From the NCBI GenBank assembly GCA_027489875.1, contig JAIXZE010000301.1:1-56255 (forward strand): DNA of 56,255 bases, in the 5' to 3' direction. Position numbers and translations under genes: made by a program. Below the pieces are notes generated by a model. It saw nothing but the letters and a program-made list of their open reading frames with translations. It was not told the DNA's origin and made no database searches. Below are positions 47,261 to 56,168 of the stretch, one piece after another. How positions within the stretch are numbered: position 1 is the first letter of the stretch; each line of letters begins with the position of its first letter. Origin of the DNA: Verrucomicrobiales bacterium. Its GTDB lineage: Bacteria; Verrucomicrobiota; Verrucomicrobiia; Limisphaerales; UBA9464.

Positions 47261-49054
47261 TTACGCCGTCTTGAGAACCTCGATGAAGGCTTCCTGTGGG
47301 ATGTCCACGGAGCCAATGGCCTTCATGCGCTTCTTGCCCTCCTTCTGCTTCTCCAGGAGTTTGCGCTTTCGGCTGATATCGCCGCCGTAGCACTTGGCGG
47401 TGACGTCCTTCCGGATCGCGCTGACGGTCTCGCGGGCCACCACCTTGCCACCGATGGCGGCCTGGATGGCGACCTGGAACTGCTGCCGCGGAATGACGTC
47501 CTTGAGCTTGGCCGCGATCAGCCGTCCCCGGGATTCAGCCTTGGTCCGATGCACCAAGCTGGAGAAGGCATCCATCACCTCGCCGTTGACCAGCATGTCC
47601 AACTTGACCATGTCACTCTCGGAGTAACCGGCCGGTTCATAATCCATGGATCCATACCCGCGGGTGATGGATTTGATGCGGTCATGGAAGTCGATGAGGA
47701 TCTCGTTCATCGGGATCTCGCAGGTCATCATGACGCGTCGCGCATCCAGGGTCTCGGTATTCCGGATGGATCCTCGCTTCTCGGAGATCAGCGCCATGAT
47801 GTCGCCAATGTTTTCACCCGGGCAGATCACGAACGCCTTCACCACGGGTTCGAAGATCGCCTGGATATAGGTCACGTCCGGCATGAACGCCGGATTGTCG
47901 ACCTCGACTTCGACGCCATCCGTCTTGCGGACGCGATACACCACGCTGGGATACGTGGCGATGATGTCCATATCGAACTCACGGCGGAGTCGTTCCTGAA
48001 CGATCTCCATGTGAAGCAAGCCGAGGAATCCGCAACGGAAGCCGAAGCCGAGGGCTGCCGAGCTTTCCGTCTGGAAGGTCAGCGCCGAATCGTTGAGCTG
48101 CAGCTTGGCGATGCTCTGCTTCAGGCTCTCGAAGTCGGCGGTGTTGATCGGGTAGATGCCCGAGAAGACCATCGGATGGATTTCCTGGAAGCCGGGAAGT
48201 TCGGTCGAAGGGTTGCGAGGGTCGGTGATCGTATCGCCGACCTTCACCTCACGGGGAGTCTTGATGTTGGCCGTGATGTAGCCCGTTTCGCCCACCTGGA
48301 GGCGCTCCCGGACGTAAGGCTTTGGATTGAACGACCCGACCTCCTTGATTTCGACCGTCTTTCCGGAGTGGAGCAACTTGACGTTCATCCCGGGCTTGAG
48401 TTCGCCCTGGGTGACGCGGACGAGGATGACCACGCCCTTGTAGGTGTCGAAGTAGCTGTCGAAAATGAGGGCCTGGAAGGACGCTGCGCCGGTGGGCGTG
48501 GGTGCGGGCACCCTCTTCACGATGGCTTCGAGGATATCCTCGATGCCGATTCCCTCCTTGGCGCTGGCCAGGATGGCCTCATCGGCGGGGATGGCCAGGA
48601 TCTCCTCCAACTGCTGCTTGGCCATGGCCACATTGGCATGGGGCAGGTCGATCTTGTTGATGACCGGGATGATGTAGAGTCCCTGCTTCATCGCCAGGTG
48701 CACGTTCGCGACGGTCTGCGCCTCGACGCCCTGGGCGGCATCGACGATCAGGAGGGCCCCTTCGCAGGCGCTCAGCGAACGGGAGACCTCGTAAGCGAAA
48801 TCGACGTGGCCCGGGGTGTCGATGAGGTTCAACTCGTAGAGTTCCCCATTCTTGGCCCGGTAACCCATCGTCACCGGATGCGCCTTGATGGTGATCCCGC
48901 GCTCGCGCTCGAGATCCATGGCGTCCAGATGCTGGGCCTCCATTTCCCGGTCAGCCACCGTTCCCGTTTTTTGCAGGAGACGGTCCGAGAGAGTGGTCTT
49001 CCCATGGTCAATATGGGCGATAATGCTGAAATTGCGGATATGCGCGGCGTCCAT
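47261..49054 (-). CDS. lepA: Elongation factor 4 (LepA)
   Basis: The start at 49054 gives 597 residues beginning MDAAHIRNFSIIAHIDHGKTTLSDRLL. The GTPase motifs are G1 AHIDHGKTT, G3 DTPGHVDF and G4 NKIDLPHA. The LepA-specific carboxy end is present (LVHRTKAESRGRLIAAKLKDVIPRQQF and AKCYGGDISRKRKLLEKQKEGKKRMK). It back-translocates or remodels stalled ribosomes. It precedes lepB on the same strand. Confidence 0.97.
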   Translation of the reverse strand: MDAAHIRNFSIIAHIDHGKTTLSDRLLQKTGTVADREMEAQHLDAMDLERERGITIKAHPVTMGYRAKNGELYELNLIDTPGHVDFAYEVSRSLSACEGALLIVDAAQGVEAQTVANVHLAMKQGLYIIPVINKIDLPHANVAMAKQQLEEILAIPADEAILASAKEGIGIEDILEAIVKRVPAPTPTGAASFQALIFDSYFDTYKGVVILVRVTQGELKPGMNVKLLHSGKTVEIKEVGSFNPKPYVRERLQVGETGYITANIKTPREVKVGDTITDPRNPSTELPGFQEIHPMVFSGIYPINTADFESLKQSIAKLQLNDSALTFQTESSAALGFGFRCGFLGLLHMEIVQERLRREFDMDIIATYPSVVYRVRKTDGVEVEVDNPAFMPDVTYIQAIFEPVVKAFVICPGENIGDIMALISEKRGSIRNTETLDARRVMMTCEIPMNEILIDFHDRIKSITRGYGSMDYEPAGYSESDMVKLDMLVNGEVMDAFSSLVHRTKAESRGRLIAAKLKDVIPRQQFQVAIQAAIGGKVVARETVSAIRKDVTAKCYGGDISRKRKLLEKQKEGKKRMKAIGSVDIPQEAFIEVLKTA

Positions 49055-49198
49055 CGAGCTCAGTTCCCACGAATCGTCACACCGATCTCTGCGACCGGCG
49101 TGGATCGAAAGTGGCCGGGAAGATAAGGTGCACACCCGCCATGGGAAGGGATTTCTGAATGCTTGCGGCGAAGGGGCTCCCCGGATTACGGCTTGGCC

Positions 49199-49606
49199 AT
49201 GTCCTTTCAGTGCCGTCTTGAGCACCTCGGTTTCGCAACCCCGGATCCCCGGATGCTGGCGTCGTGGTACGTCGAAGTCCTCGGGGGCGAGTTGGTCTGG
49301 GACAACGGGTGCGTCCCCCCTGCCCTCTTCGTCCGGTTACCGGGCGGGCTGGTTCTTGAGATCTACTCCTCGGCGACGATTTCCCCGGATGTGGGCCTGA
49401 ATCACCTGGCGGGCTTCCGGCACCTGGCCCTGCGCGTGGATCACATCGAGCCTGCGAAAGCGCAACTCCAGCAGAAGGGCGTCGTCTTCACCGAATCGAT
49501 CAAGCCAGCGGGTGGCGGCGGGCGTGTCCTCTTCTTCCGCGATCCGTGCGGGAACCTGTTGCATCTGGTGGAACGTCCGTCAGACGCCCCGCTTCATCCG
49601 CTATGA
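49199..49606 (+). CDS. VOC-superfamily (glyoxalase/dioxygenase-like) protein
   Basis: The start at 49199 gives 135 residues. The paired beta-alpha-beta-beta-beta modules are LEHLGFATPDPRMLASWYVEVLGGELVWDNG and FRHLALRVDHIEPAKAQLQQKGV, and the metal-ligand candidates are His in LEHLGF, Glu in LEIYSS, His in FRHLAL and the Glu in NLLHLVERP. The end GRVLFFRDPCGNLLHLVE is typical. The substrate is unknown. Its stop overlaps the start of the cytochrome/propeller gene (ATGA), suggesting coupled translation. Confidence 0.88.
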   Translation: MSFQCRLEHLGFATPDPRMLASWYVEVLGGELVWDNGCVPPALFVRLPGGLVLEIYSSATISPDVGLNHLAGFRHLALRVDHIEPAKAQLQQKGVVFTESIKPAGGGGRVLFFRDPCGNLLHLVERPSDAPLHPL

Positions 49607-51261
49607 GCTGGGCCCACCTCATTGGAATCCGGCTTTGCCTCGCGGTCATTCTGGGAATCGCGAGCGCTTCTGCCCGTGACGCAGAGGCTGTCCGGCGAGG
49701 GCGTTCCCTTTATGTGGCCCACTGTGCGGTCTGTCACCAAGCCACCGGCCGCGGCACTCCTGGGCTTTACCCGCCGCTGGCGGGATCCGACTACCTCACC
49801 CAACCCGGGGGCCGGACGAACGCCATCCTCGCCGTGGTCCAAGGCCTGTCGGGGAAGTTGGTGGTGAACGGGGCGACCTACGACAACCAGATGCCGGCAG
49901 TCGTGCTCGATGACGGGCAGGTGGCGGACGTTCTCTCGTTCGTTTTTGGTTCCTGGGGCAATCCCGGGGGTGAGTTTCAAGCGTCCGAGATTGCCCAGGT
50001 CCGAGGCAGTTCCCGGTTCCCCACGTTCAAGGCCTTGTCCGAGGCGAGTTCCTACCCACCTCTCCCGATGCCTCCATCGGGATGGGAACTGCGCGAGCAT
50101 GTCCGCCTCAATGAATTCGCCGTGCGCATGGCTCCCACTCCGGATGGCAGAGGGTACTATCTCCTGGGGCAGGCGGGGACCCTCTGGCGGGTCGAATTGG
50201 GCTCACGCAAGATCCAGACGGTCTTCACCGCCGGAGATTTTACCGACCCCACCCTGGGCTCGCCCGGCACGCTCGGCATGCACTGCGATGCCTCCGGTCG
50301 GATCTGGATCACCTGCAACCAACGTCAGGACTCGCAACCGCTGGCAACGAATCACGTCAGCATCTTCCGCACCCCCAGGCCCGCCAACAACCGATCCTTG
50401 CCCGGCAAGCCCACCCTGTGGTTCCGCACGGCCTATCCCTACGGCATCGGCCCCTACAACCATGGCGTGTCCCATCTGGCCATGGGCCCTGACCGGAAGT
50501 TGTACGTCAGCAGCGGATCCAGAACAGATGGGGGTGAACCGGGAAACGAAGCCAACCTCGGCCGCATGGGCGAAACCGACATCACCGCATGCCTCTGGCG
50601 GATGGACCCTGAGTCCGATGCACCGTCGATCGAAGTGGTGGCCCGGGGCATTCGCAATGCGTGGAGCTTCACGTGGGACGATGCCGGCCGGATGTTCTCG
50701 GTCAGCAATGGCCCTGACGCGCATTCCGGCGAGGAGATGGACGTCATCGACGTTACCGCTCAACAGCACCACGGGTTTCCATACCAATTCGCCGACTGGC
50801 CGGTGGAGCGGAAGGCCTACCCCCACACGCCCCCTACCCCGTCCGGGGTTTCCTTCATGCATCCGGTGCTCAACGACGGGCCGGACGGCACCGCCGCGGG
50901 ATCTGTGGGCGCGACGTTTGATCCCCATTCCTCTCCTGCGGGGATGATCTGGCTGGGCGAACGCGCACCCGAACCCTGGCGGCGTTCCTTCCTCGTGGGC
51001 CGGTTTGGGAACCTGCTGAAGTTGGAAGGCGATCGGGACGTGGGATTCGATGTGCTGGCGGTCCAACCTGCCCTCGAAGGTGGCCTCTGGCGGGCGAAGG
51101 TTCGGACGTTTCTCCGCGGCTTGGGCCGACCGATCGACCTGATGCGCCTCGAGAACCGGGTTTACGTCCTCGAGTACACGCGGCCTACGGACTTCCGGTC
51201 GGGCCGCGGTTGGTTGCCGGGACGGGTGTTGGAACTGACGCCGAAAACGTCTCGGTTCTGA
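49603..51261 (+). CDS. Secreted cytochrome c-beta-propeller protein (PQQ-type sugar dehydrogenase-like)
   Basis: The start at 49603 gives 552 residues with a signal peptide (about 1-25). A cytochrome c domain has the heme-binding motif CAVCH in YVAHCAVCHQATGRG and the axial-Met candidate in NQMPAVV. A long beta-propeller-like part follows, with GIGPYNHGVSHLAMGPDRKL, RGIRNAWSFTWDDAGRMF and the Asp/Glu-rich DAHSGEEMDVIDV, as in soluble aldose dehydrogenases. Location is the periplasm. The cofactor (PQQ or none) and the substrate are uncertain. The 3' end overlaps the convergent permease gene by 77 bases. Confidence 0.85.
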   Translation: MSWAHLIGIRLCLAVILGIASASARDAEAVRRGRSLYVAHCAVCHQATGRGTPGLYPPLAGSDYLTQPGGRTNAILAVVQGLSGKLVVNGATYDNQMPAVVLDDGQVADVLSFVFGSWGNPGGEFQASEIAQVRGSSRFPTFKALSEASSYPPLPMPPSGWELREHVRLNEFAVRMAPTPDGRGYYLLGQAGTLWRVELGSRKIQTVFTAGDFTDPTLGSPGTLGMHCDASGRIWITCNQRQDSQPLATNHVSIFRTPRPANNRSLPGKPTLWFRTAYPYGIGPYNHGVSHLAMGPDRKLYVSSGSRTDGGEPGNEANLGRMGETDITACLWRMDPESDAPSIEVVARGIRNAWSFTWDDAGRMFSVSNGPDAHSGEEMDVIDVTAQQHHGFPYQFADWPVERKAYPHTPPTPSGVSFMHPVLNDGPDGTAAGSVGATFDPHSSPAGMIWLGERAPEPWRRSFLVGRFGNLLKLEGDRDVGFDVLAVQPALEGGLWRAKVRTFLRGLGRPIDLMRLENRVYVLEYTRPTDFRSGRGWLPGRVLELTPKTSRF

Positions 51262-52834
51262 CGCGCGGGTCGGCTGGCGGGTCGGTTGGACCCAGCAACC
51301 GATTCCGTGCCCATCGTGCCAACATGACCAAAGCGATAACCCAGGCCCCCCAGCCCAGCGCGGCACTTCCGAACAGGATCTTTCCTGTGCGGCCCTGGAT
51401 CCACGGCTCAGACAACGCCTCAGGCCAGTGTCGGACCCACCCGGCACTCAGTGGGTGGACGATCGCCGGCAAGCTTGTCTCGAGGATGTATCCCGCCAAC
51501 AGGATCAGTCCGATGGCCAACTCGGGGCGACTCAAACGCGTGCTGGCGTAAGCCGTCAGCCAGAGCCCGGCCCAGACGCGGAGGCCCATGGCAATTGCCT
51601 GCCCAATGAACGACGGCGCCAGCCACCATGGGTATCGATCATCAGCCGCCGCCAGCACAGCCACGACGCTGACAACCCACCCGATTCCCAACAACCCCGC
51701 GCCGTACCCCAGGAAGATGCGGCGCCCGGGCGAGACGAGACGCCGGATCCACTCCGCATGGCCGCCCGTAACAACGGACATGATCTCGATCAACCCAGGG
51801 TCCCGCACGTTCCGCAGATGTGTGGCGGTCCACACCACCGTCGCTACGGCCAGCAGTCGACCTGCCCACGGACCTGCATCCCGGACGTGATCCACCGTGG
51901 GCCAATCCACCAGCGCCCCGAGCACGAACAACGTGGCCCCAAGCACGACAGGCACCGACCAGAACCGGAGACGCCACCTTGGCGGCACGCGATCCCACCA
52001 ACCCCTGGACTCTGACGAATCCTCCCGGGGGTGAAGCCACCGCATGGCGATCAGGAGCACTGCGATGGTCATCCCGAAACTCAGGCTTCCGAGCAACAGC
52101 GCCTGCCACACGCCATTCCATCCGGACGGCGGAAACGTCGGCATCCAACCCGCCATGACCCCCTTGAAGGCCCGTTCCTGAAGGAACCGCCACATCTCAA
52201 ATCGTCGTTGGAAGGCCGTTGCAAATCCGGGCGCGGACGCCACCGGGCCCTGCCACCCGTTCATCCATGTCCAGAGCCCGTTGTAGCCGACCACAAACAG
52301 GATCAGGAACGCGAAGTTCAGCGCGCATGCGGCAACACGCGTGGACCACCATCCACGGAACACCGTGGACGCCACGAGTCCGGACGACATTGCCAGACCC
52401 AAGGCTGCCATCTGGAGCAGGCCAAAGCGGAGCACATCGGCAGGCCCCACTCCACCGAGTACGATCGGAACGGCGTAGATGGGAACGGTCGCACCCAGGA
52501 AGCTCAGGGCGCGGATCCATTGGGAAACCGACTTCGCCATCAGGACCTGCCATGGTCGCAAAGGCGTCAGCCAGAGCAGGCCCAATGTCTGTTCCCTCCG
52601 TTCGCGTGCGATGCAATCAGCCGTCAGCACGGGACCCACGATCCAGGCAGCCGCGATCCCCCCACGCGCCAAAAGACCGAAGAGAGGAAGTCCCGATCCG
52701 GCATCCGCTCCCCGCAATCGCCACCAACACCACGCGCATCCGGACAGGATGACAGTCGCCCCCAGCATGCGCAGAAAGAACGTGCTCCGGCATCGAGCCT
52801 GGAGACGCATTTCTCTCAGGAGGAACGGCCACAT
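51185..52834 (-). CDS. ABC-2-type permease, third in tandem
   Basis: The start at 52834 gives 549 residues, MWPFLLREMRLQARCR, the same style of amino end as its paralogues (MNPVFQREMRTQAR and MWPIFQRELLMGAR). It has about 12 membrane helices. The loop motif ERREQTLGLLWLTPLRPWQVLMAK matches the other two permeases. It belongs to an ABC export system, but no ATPase gene is in the window. It is separated from the second permease by a 253-bp gap that contains a MITE-like repeat. Its last 77 bases overlap the convergent cytochrome/propeller gene. Confidence 0.85.
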   Translation of the reverse strand: MWPFLLREMRLQARCRSTFFLRMLGATVILSGCAWCWWRLRGADAGSGLPLFGLLARGGIAAAWIVGPVLTADCIARERREQTLGLLWLTPLRPWQVLMAKSVSQWIRALSFLGATVPIYAVPIVLGGVGPADVLRFGLLQMAALGLAMSSGLVASTVFRGWWSTRVAACALNFAFLILFVVGYNGLWTWMNGWQGPVASAPGFATAFQRRFEMWRFLQERAFKGVMAGWMPTFPPSGWNGVWQALLLGSLSFGMTIAVLLIAMRWLHPREDSSESRGWWDRVPPRWRLRFWSVPVVLGATLFVLGALVDWPTVDHVRDAGPWAGRLLAVATVVWTATHLRNVRDPGLIEIMSVVTGGHAEWIRRLVSPGRRIFLGYGAGLLGIGWVVSVVAVLAAADDRYPWWLAPSFIGQAIAMGLRVWAGLWLTAYASTRLSRPELAIGLILLAGYILETSLPAIVHPLSAGWVRHWPEALSEPWIQGRTGKILFGSAALGWGAWVIALVMLARWARNRLLGPTDPPADPRVRTETFSASVPTPVPATNRGPTGSP

Positions 52835-52896
52835 CGCGGTCAGCTTCCAGCAACGCGGCGGTGGCTCAAACAGCAAAGTTCCCGGCGAGTCCAACT

Positions 52897-53031
52897 GGGC
52901 CCATCTTGACACTGCCCATGCATGCAACGGGGAGGCGAAGTCCTCGTCGCCGTTCCAAAGCCATTCCCAATGGCGATGAGGACATCGCCGCCCCGAATCC
53001 TTTCCAAGGGGGGCAGTGTCAAGATGCGCCC
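52897..53031. repeat. MITE-like palindromic repeat, copy 2 (complete)
   Basis: Both ends are present: CATCTTGACACTGCCC (52902-52917) and GGGCAGTGTCAAGATG (53011-53026) are perfect inverted repeats, extendable to 21 bases with one mismatch. Inside, GGCGAAGTCCTCGTCGCC and GGCGATGAGGACATCGCC form further pairing. Copy 1 at 20275-20378 has lost the right end. It lies between permease genes 2 and 3. No transposase is present, so it would be non-autonomous. Confidence 0.8.
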
Positions 53032-53087
53032 GTCCAGCTTGCCACCGCATGGAGACCTCGAACCAGGGCAAGGAATGGATCAAGGGT

Positions 53088-54704
53088 TCAGACGCCACGC
53101 TGCCCAGTCCCTCCACCCGAAACCCACCGGCGGACCGCGCGGACCGCGGCGATGCCAACCGCAATCTGCACGATGGGTGGGACAAGAAGCATGAGGCTGG
53201 ATCCGGCGGACCCTTCGATGGGCCAGACCAGGATTCGCCAGTCTCCCAGTGCCCAGCGGTGCGTCAGGACGCTGAGCAACCACACGACGATCCAGCCCAA
53301 CATCATTGTCGCAAACAGACAGGCGAGGAACCCGATGAAATAATTGCGGGCCCATCGTGCCACCCAAAGACCCACCCACGGCCCAATCACCACAGCCACC
53401 GACGCCGTCACAAGGCCGCCCACGGGTTTGGACGCGCCCATCACCCAGGAAGTTCCCAATGAAAAAACAGCGTGGATCGCCAACAGCGGACCAAACTCCC
53501 ACCAGATCATGCGACACACCGCACCAGGCAACTCGTGGTAGCACGGACATGTCGCCAGCACCTCCAGCATCCCGCTGCGACGTTCCTCCCGCAGCAAGCT
53601 CGGCAATCGCAATGCCATCAGGCCGGGCAAGACCCATTCAGGCCAGGCCGGCGGTTCCCGTCGCACGCCAAAGCCCAGCCACCAGACGTAGGATCCAACC
53701 AGGAGGAACGGAACCAGCCACAGCGGATCCCGGCGGCGCTCCATCAACCATCGCCACGGATCCCGTGAGCGCAGTTTCAGTCGGTGTCGGCGCAGGAGTT
53801 TCATCCCCCATGGCTGCGCCTCGACCTTCACACCGACCGAATCCACATCCGGCTCCGGCTGTGCAGGACGTTCCACTTCCGCATCGGACGGAAGCGCCAC
53901 CGCCCGGAGTTGCGCCTGGGCTGATTGCGAAGGTGGCGGTGTGGGTTCCGGTGCGACGACGCCCAAAGTCGTCATCACTTCATCGGCGGTTTCGCCCAGG
54001 AACTGGATCCGGTTCCACGCGTGCTCGGACTCCTGGGCGGCGAGATAGTAGAATCCCACGGACACCAGCAGGCATCCGAAGAAGGCCACGGCGGAGAGCA
54101 AGTACCAGGGGGGAGTGGGCGCCGTCGTGCTGACAACGGCCACGACCACTCCGACCGGTATCAGGATGGCGATCATCACCAGGAGCAGCAGCGCGTAACC
54201 CGAAAGCAACGCCCACCCGGCAGAACGATTCCACGCGCTCGCAGCCAATCCGGAAGCGAGGCCCGAGAGTGTGATGCCGCCCTGCAGGGCGATCATCAGG
54301 ACCACATCCGCCAACTGCACCCCGCCCTGAAGGAGCGGCAACATCAGGATCGGCGTCATGACCAACCACACCGCCACGGCCTGCAGGAGGGCCGAGGAAA
54401 CTTTTCCGAGGACCATCTCGCGGGAGGTCAGAGGCGTGGAACACAGCAAGCCCAAGGTTCCCTCCCGACGCTCCCGGCTCAGCAGATCGTGGGTGAGCAG
54501 CGGACCGATGATCGCAAGGATCAGGGCCGCCCCGAAGTTCACGGCAAAGAAGGCCTCTGTGCCCTGGCCGACGAACATCGCAGGATTGAGCCAGAGAAGG
54601 AGTGCGAGGCCGCCCAGCGTCAGCGACGTGGCCAGAAGCCTCAGCCGCCACGGCTGCGGGCTGCGGGCCTGCGTCCGCATCTCGCGTTGGAAGACCGGAT
54701 TCAT
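53088..54704 (-). CDS. ABC-2-type permease, second in tandem
   Basis: The protein has 538 residues beginning MNPVFQREMRTQARSPQ. Six amino-side membrane helices contain the paralogue motif SRERREGTLGLLCSTPLTSREMVLGK. A central cytosolic loop, Pro/Ala/Glu-rich (about residues 250-300), is followed by a second set of helices. Such split six-plus-six permeases occur in ABC systems related to gliding or exopolymer export. It starts 7 bases after the first permease stop, so the two are certainly co-transcribed. Confidence 0.87.
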   Translation of the reverse strand: MNPVFQREMRTQARSPQPWRLRLLATSLTLGGLALLLWLNPAMFVGQGTEAFFAVNFGAALILAIIGPLLTHDLLSRERREGTLGLLCSTPLTSREMVLGKVSSALLQAVAVWLVMTPILMLPLLQGGVQLADVVLMIALQGGITLSGLASGLAASAWNRSAGWALLSGYALLLLVMIAILIPVGVVVAVVSTTAPTPPWYLLSAVAFFGCLLVSVGFYYLAAQESEHAWNRIQFLGETADEVMTTLGVVAPEPTPPPSQSAQAQLRAVALPSDAEVERPAQPEPDVDSVGVKVEAQPWGMKLLRRHRLKLRSRDPWRWLMERRRDPLWLVPFLLVGSYVWWLGFGVRREPPAWPEWVLPGLMALRLPSLLREERRSGMLEVLATCPCYHELPGAVCRMIWWEFGPLLAIHAVFSLGTSWVMGASKPVGGLVTASVAVVIGPWVGLWVARWARNYFIGFLACLFATMMLGWIVVWLLSVLTHRWALGDWRILVWPIEGSAGSSLMLLVPPIVQIAVGIAAVRAVRRWVSGGGTGQRGV

Positions 54705-54711
54705 GCCTCGA

Positions 54712-56160
54712 TCAAGGTTTCCTCAGGTAGGTGAGCGCGAGCTCTCTCGAGACGATCAATTCGCGTGCCTTCAGGGTGAACAGGATTCCTGCGAGGCCGA
54801 GCATTCCCCAGACCACAGCGCCTCCCCAGGTCCGCTCACTCACGACATGCCGCAGGATCAATCCCGGCACGGGAAGCAGCGCGGTGCCCATTGCGGAAAC
54901 GAACAGGCCGAGCGGGACCGAACGCACGGTCCCTGAAACACACAAGCCCACCATGGGCGCGATCCACAATCCGAGAGCCGGCCAGAACAGGGCCTCCGGA
55001 TGCGTGCCCCGATCGAAGAGGCTGATCCGCACGGCCCATCCGGCCAGCAAGAGGTGCAAACTGATGGCCAACCCGAATTCCCGCCCCGCGAGCCACACCC
55101 GATTCCACAGAAGGGCGTGATCACGCATGGGGGTTGTCAGGATCAGTTCGAGCGCGCCGGACGCCGCCTCCTCCCGATAGCCGGTGGAACCCTGCATTCC
55201 CATCAATCCAAGCAGGAGCACGCCGACGGCTTCCACAGGCCAGGATCGCTCGAGCGCGAGCGCCACCACCCAGGCAACAACCACACCGATTGCCCACATC
55301 CAGAAGCTTTCGATCCGGCCCGGTTCGCGGAGCCGGAGCCATGCCAGTGGCCGACGTCCGCGCATCACCCGGCCGTGCCCTTCCCGCCACGCGTGCTGCC
55401 AGTGCGCTTCTTCGGCCGCTTCCACCGGGTCCGGCGCAGGTGCGTTCGGGGCAGTATCGCTGCCCTCACGCCAGCGCCGCTCCAGAATCGCATCGCCGAC
55501 AAACAGGGCGAACAACAGGACTCCGGCCCCTGCCCCCAGCGCGTAAATGGTGCCCACGAGGTGACGCACCCAGACAGGAGTCAACGAAAGGGGCAGGCTG
55601 AACACAGCCCAGATACCCAGGACAAGGGTCGCCAATCCCAGCCCGACACCCATCGCCCCTCGCAGCGCGGACCTCCGATCCTTGGTGGCCGCGGAAAAGA
55701 CCAGGCCGGCCGAAAGACCGCAGCTGACCATCGCAAACTGGAACGTGGCGTAGAACATCGCATCGAACAACGTCACCGAACCCATGACGAATGGGACCAT
55801 CCCGATCGGAAGGCCGCTCAACCAAAGCGTCATCATGCGCAGCAACGCCGCGAGTCCCTTCCCGCCCACGACTTCGAACGGCCGCAGGCACGTCAGGAAC
55901 AACAGACCGAGTGTCCCACCGATCCGTTCGGACACCAGCACCGGCGCCGTCAGCGCAATGCTGAGGAGCAGGAGGACGCACGCCCACAGCACATGGAAGA
56001 TCTGGAAGATCTTCCCTCCGACGTTGCCGATGGTTCCCTGGACACTCCAAACGAGCAGGGCCAACCCCACCCACGCCACCAGGCCTGCGCCCACCCGCAG
56101 GTGCCGGAACACCGGATCCCGCGCCCCCATCAGAAGCTCCCGTTGGAAGATCGGCCACAT
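54712..56160 (-). CDS. ABC-2-type permease, first in tandem
   Basis: The start at 56160 gives 482 residues, MWPIFQRELLMGARD. Membrane helices occupy about 28-250 and 300-475, separated by an acidic Ala/Pro linker (DTAPNAPAPDPVEAAEEAHWQ). The motif VSERIGGTLGLLFLTCLRPFEVVGGK aligns with the other two permeases. It lies 8 bases after the stop of a further gene that runs off the window. An ATPase gene may lie upstream outside the window. Confidence 0.87.
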   Translation of the reverse strand: MWPIFQRELLMGARDPVFRHLRVGAGLVAWVGLALLVWSVQGTIGNVGGKIFQIFHVLWACVLLLLSIALTAPVLVSERIGGTLGLLFLTCLRPFEVVGGKGLAALLRMMTLWLSGLPIGMVPFVMGSVTLFDAMFYATFQFAMVSCGLSAGLVFSAATKDRRSALRGAMGVGLGLATLVLGIWAVFSLPLSLTPVWVRHLVGTIYALGAGAGVLLFALFVGDAILERRWREGSDTAPNAPAPDPVEAAEEAHWQHAWREGHGRVMRGRRPLAWLRLREPGRIESFWMWAIGVVVAWVVALALERSWPVEAVGVLLLGLMGMQGSTGYREEAASGALELILTTPMRDHALLWNRVWLAGREFGLAISLHLLLAGWAVRISLFDRGTHPEALFWPALGLWIAPMVGLCVSGTVRSVPLGLFVSAMGTALLPVPGLILRHVVSERTWGGAVVWGMLGLAGILFTLKARELIVSRELALTYLRKP

Positions 56161-56168
56161 GGCGTCCT

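Noticed and set aside
46163..49126. A 987-codon plus-strand open frame opposite lepA and lepB
   Set aside because: It is the antisense shadow of two well-supported genes; no motif or start signal supports it.
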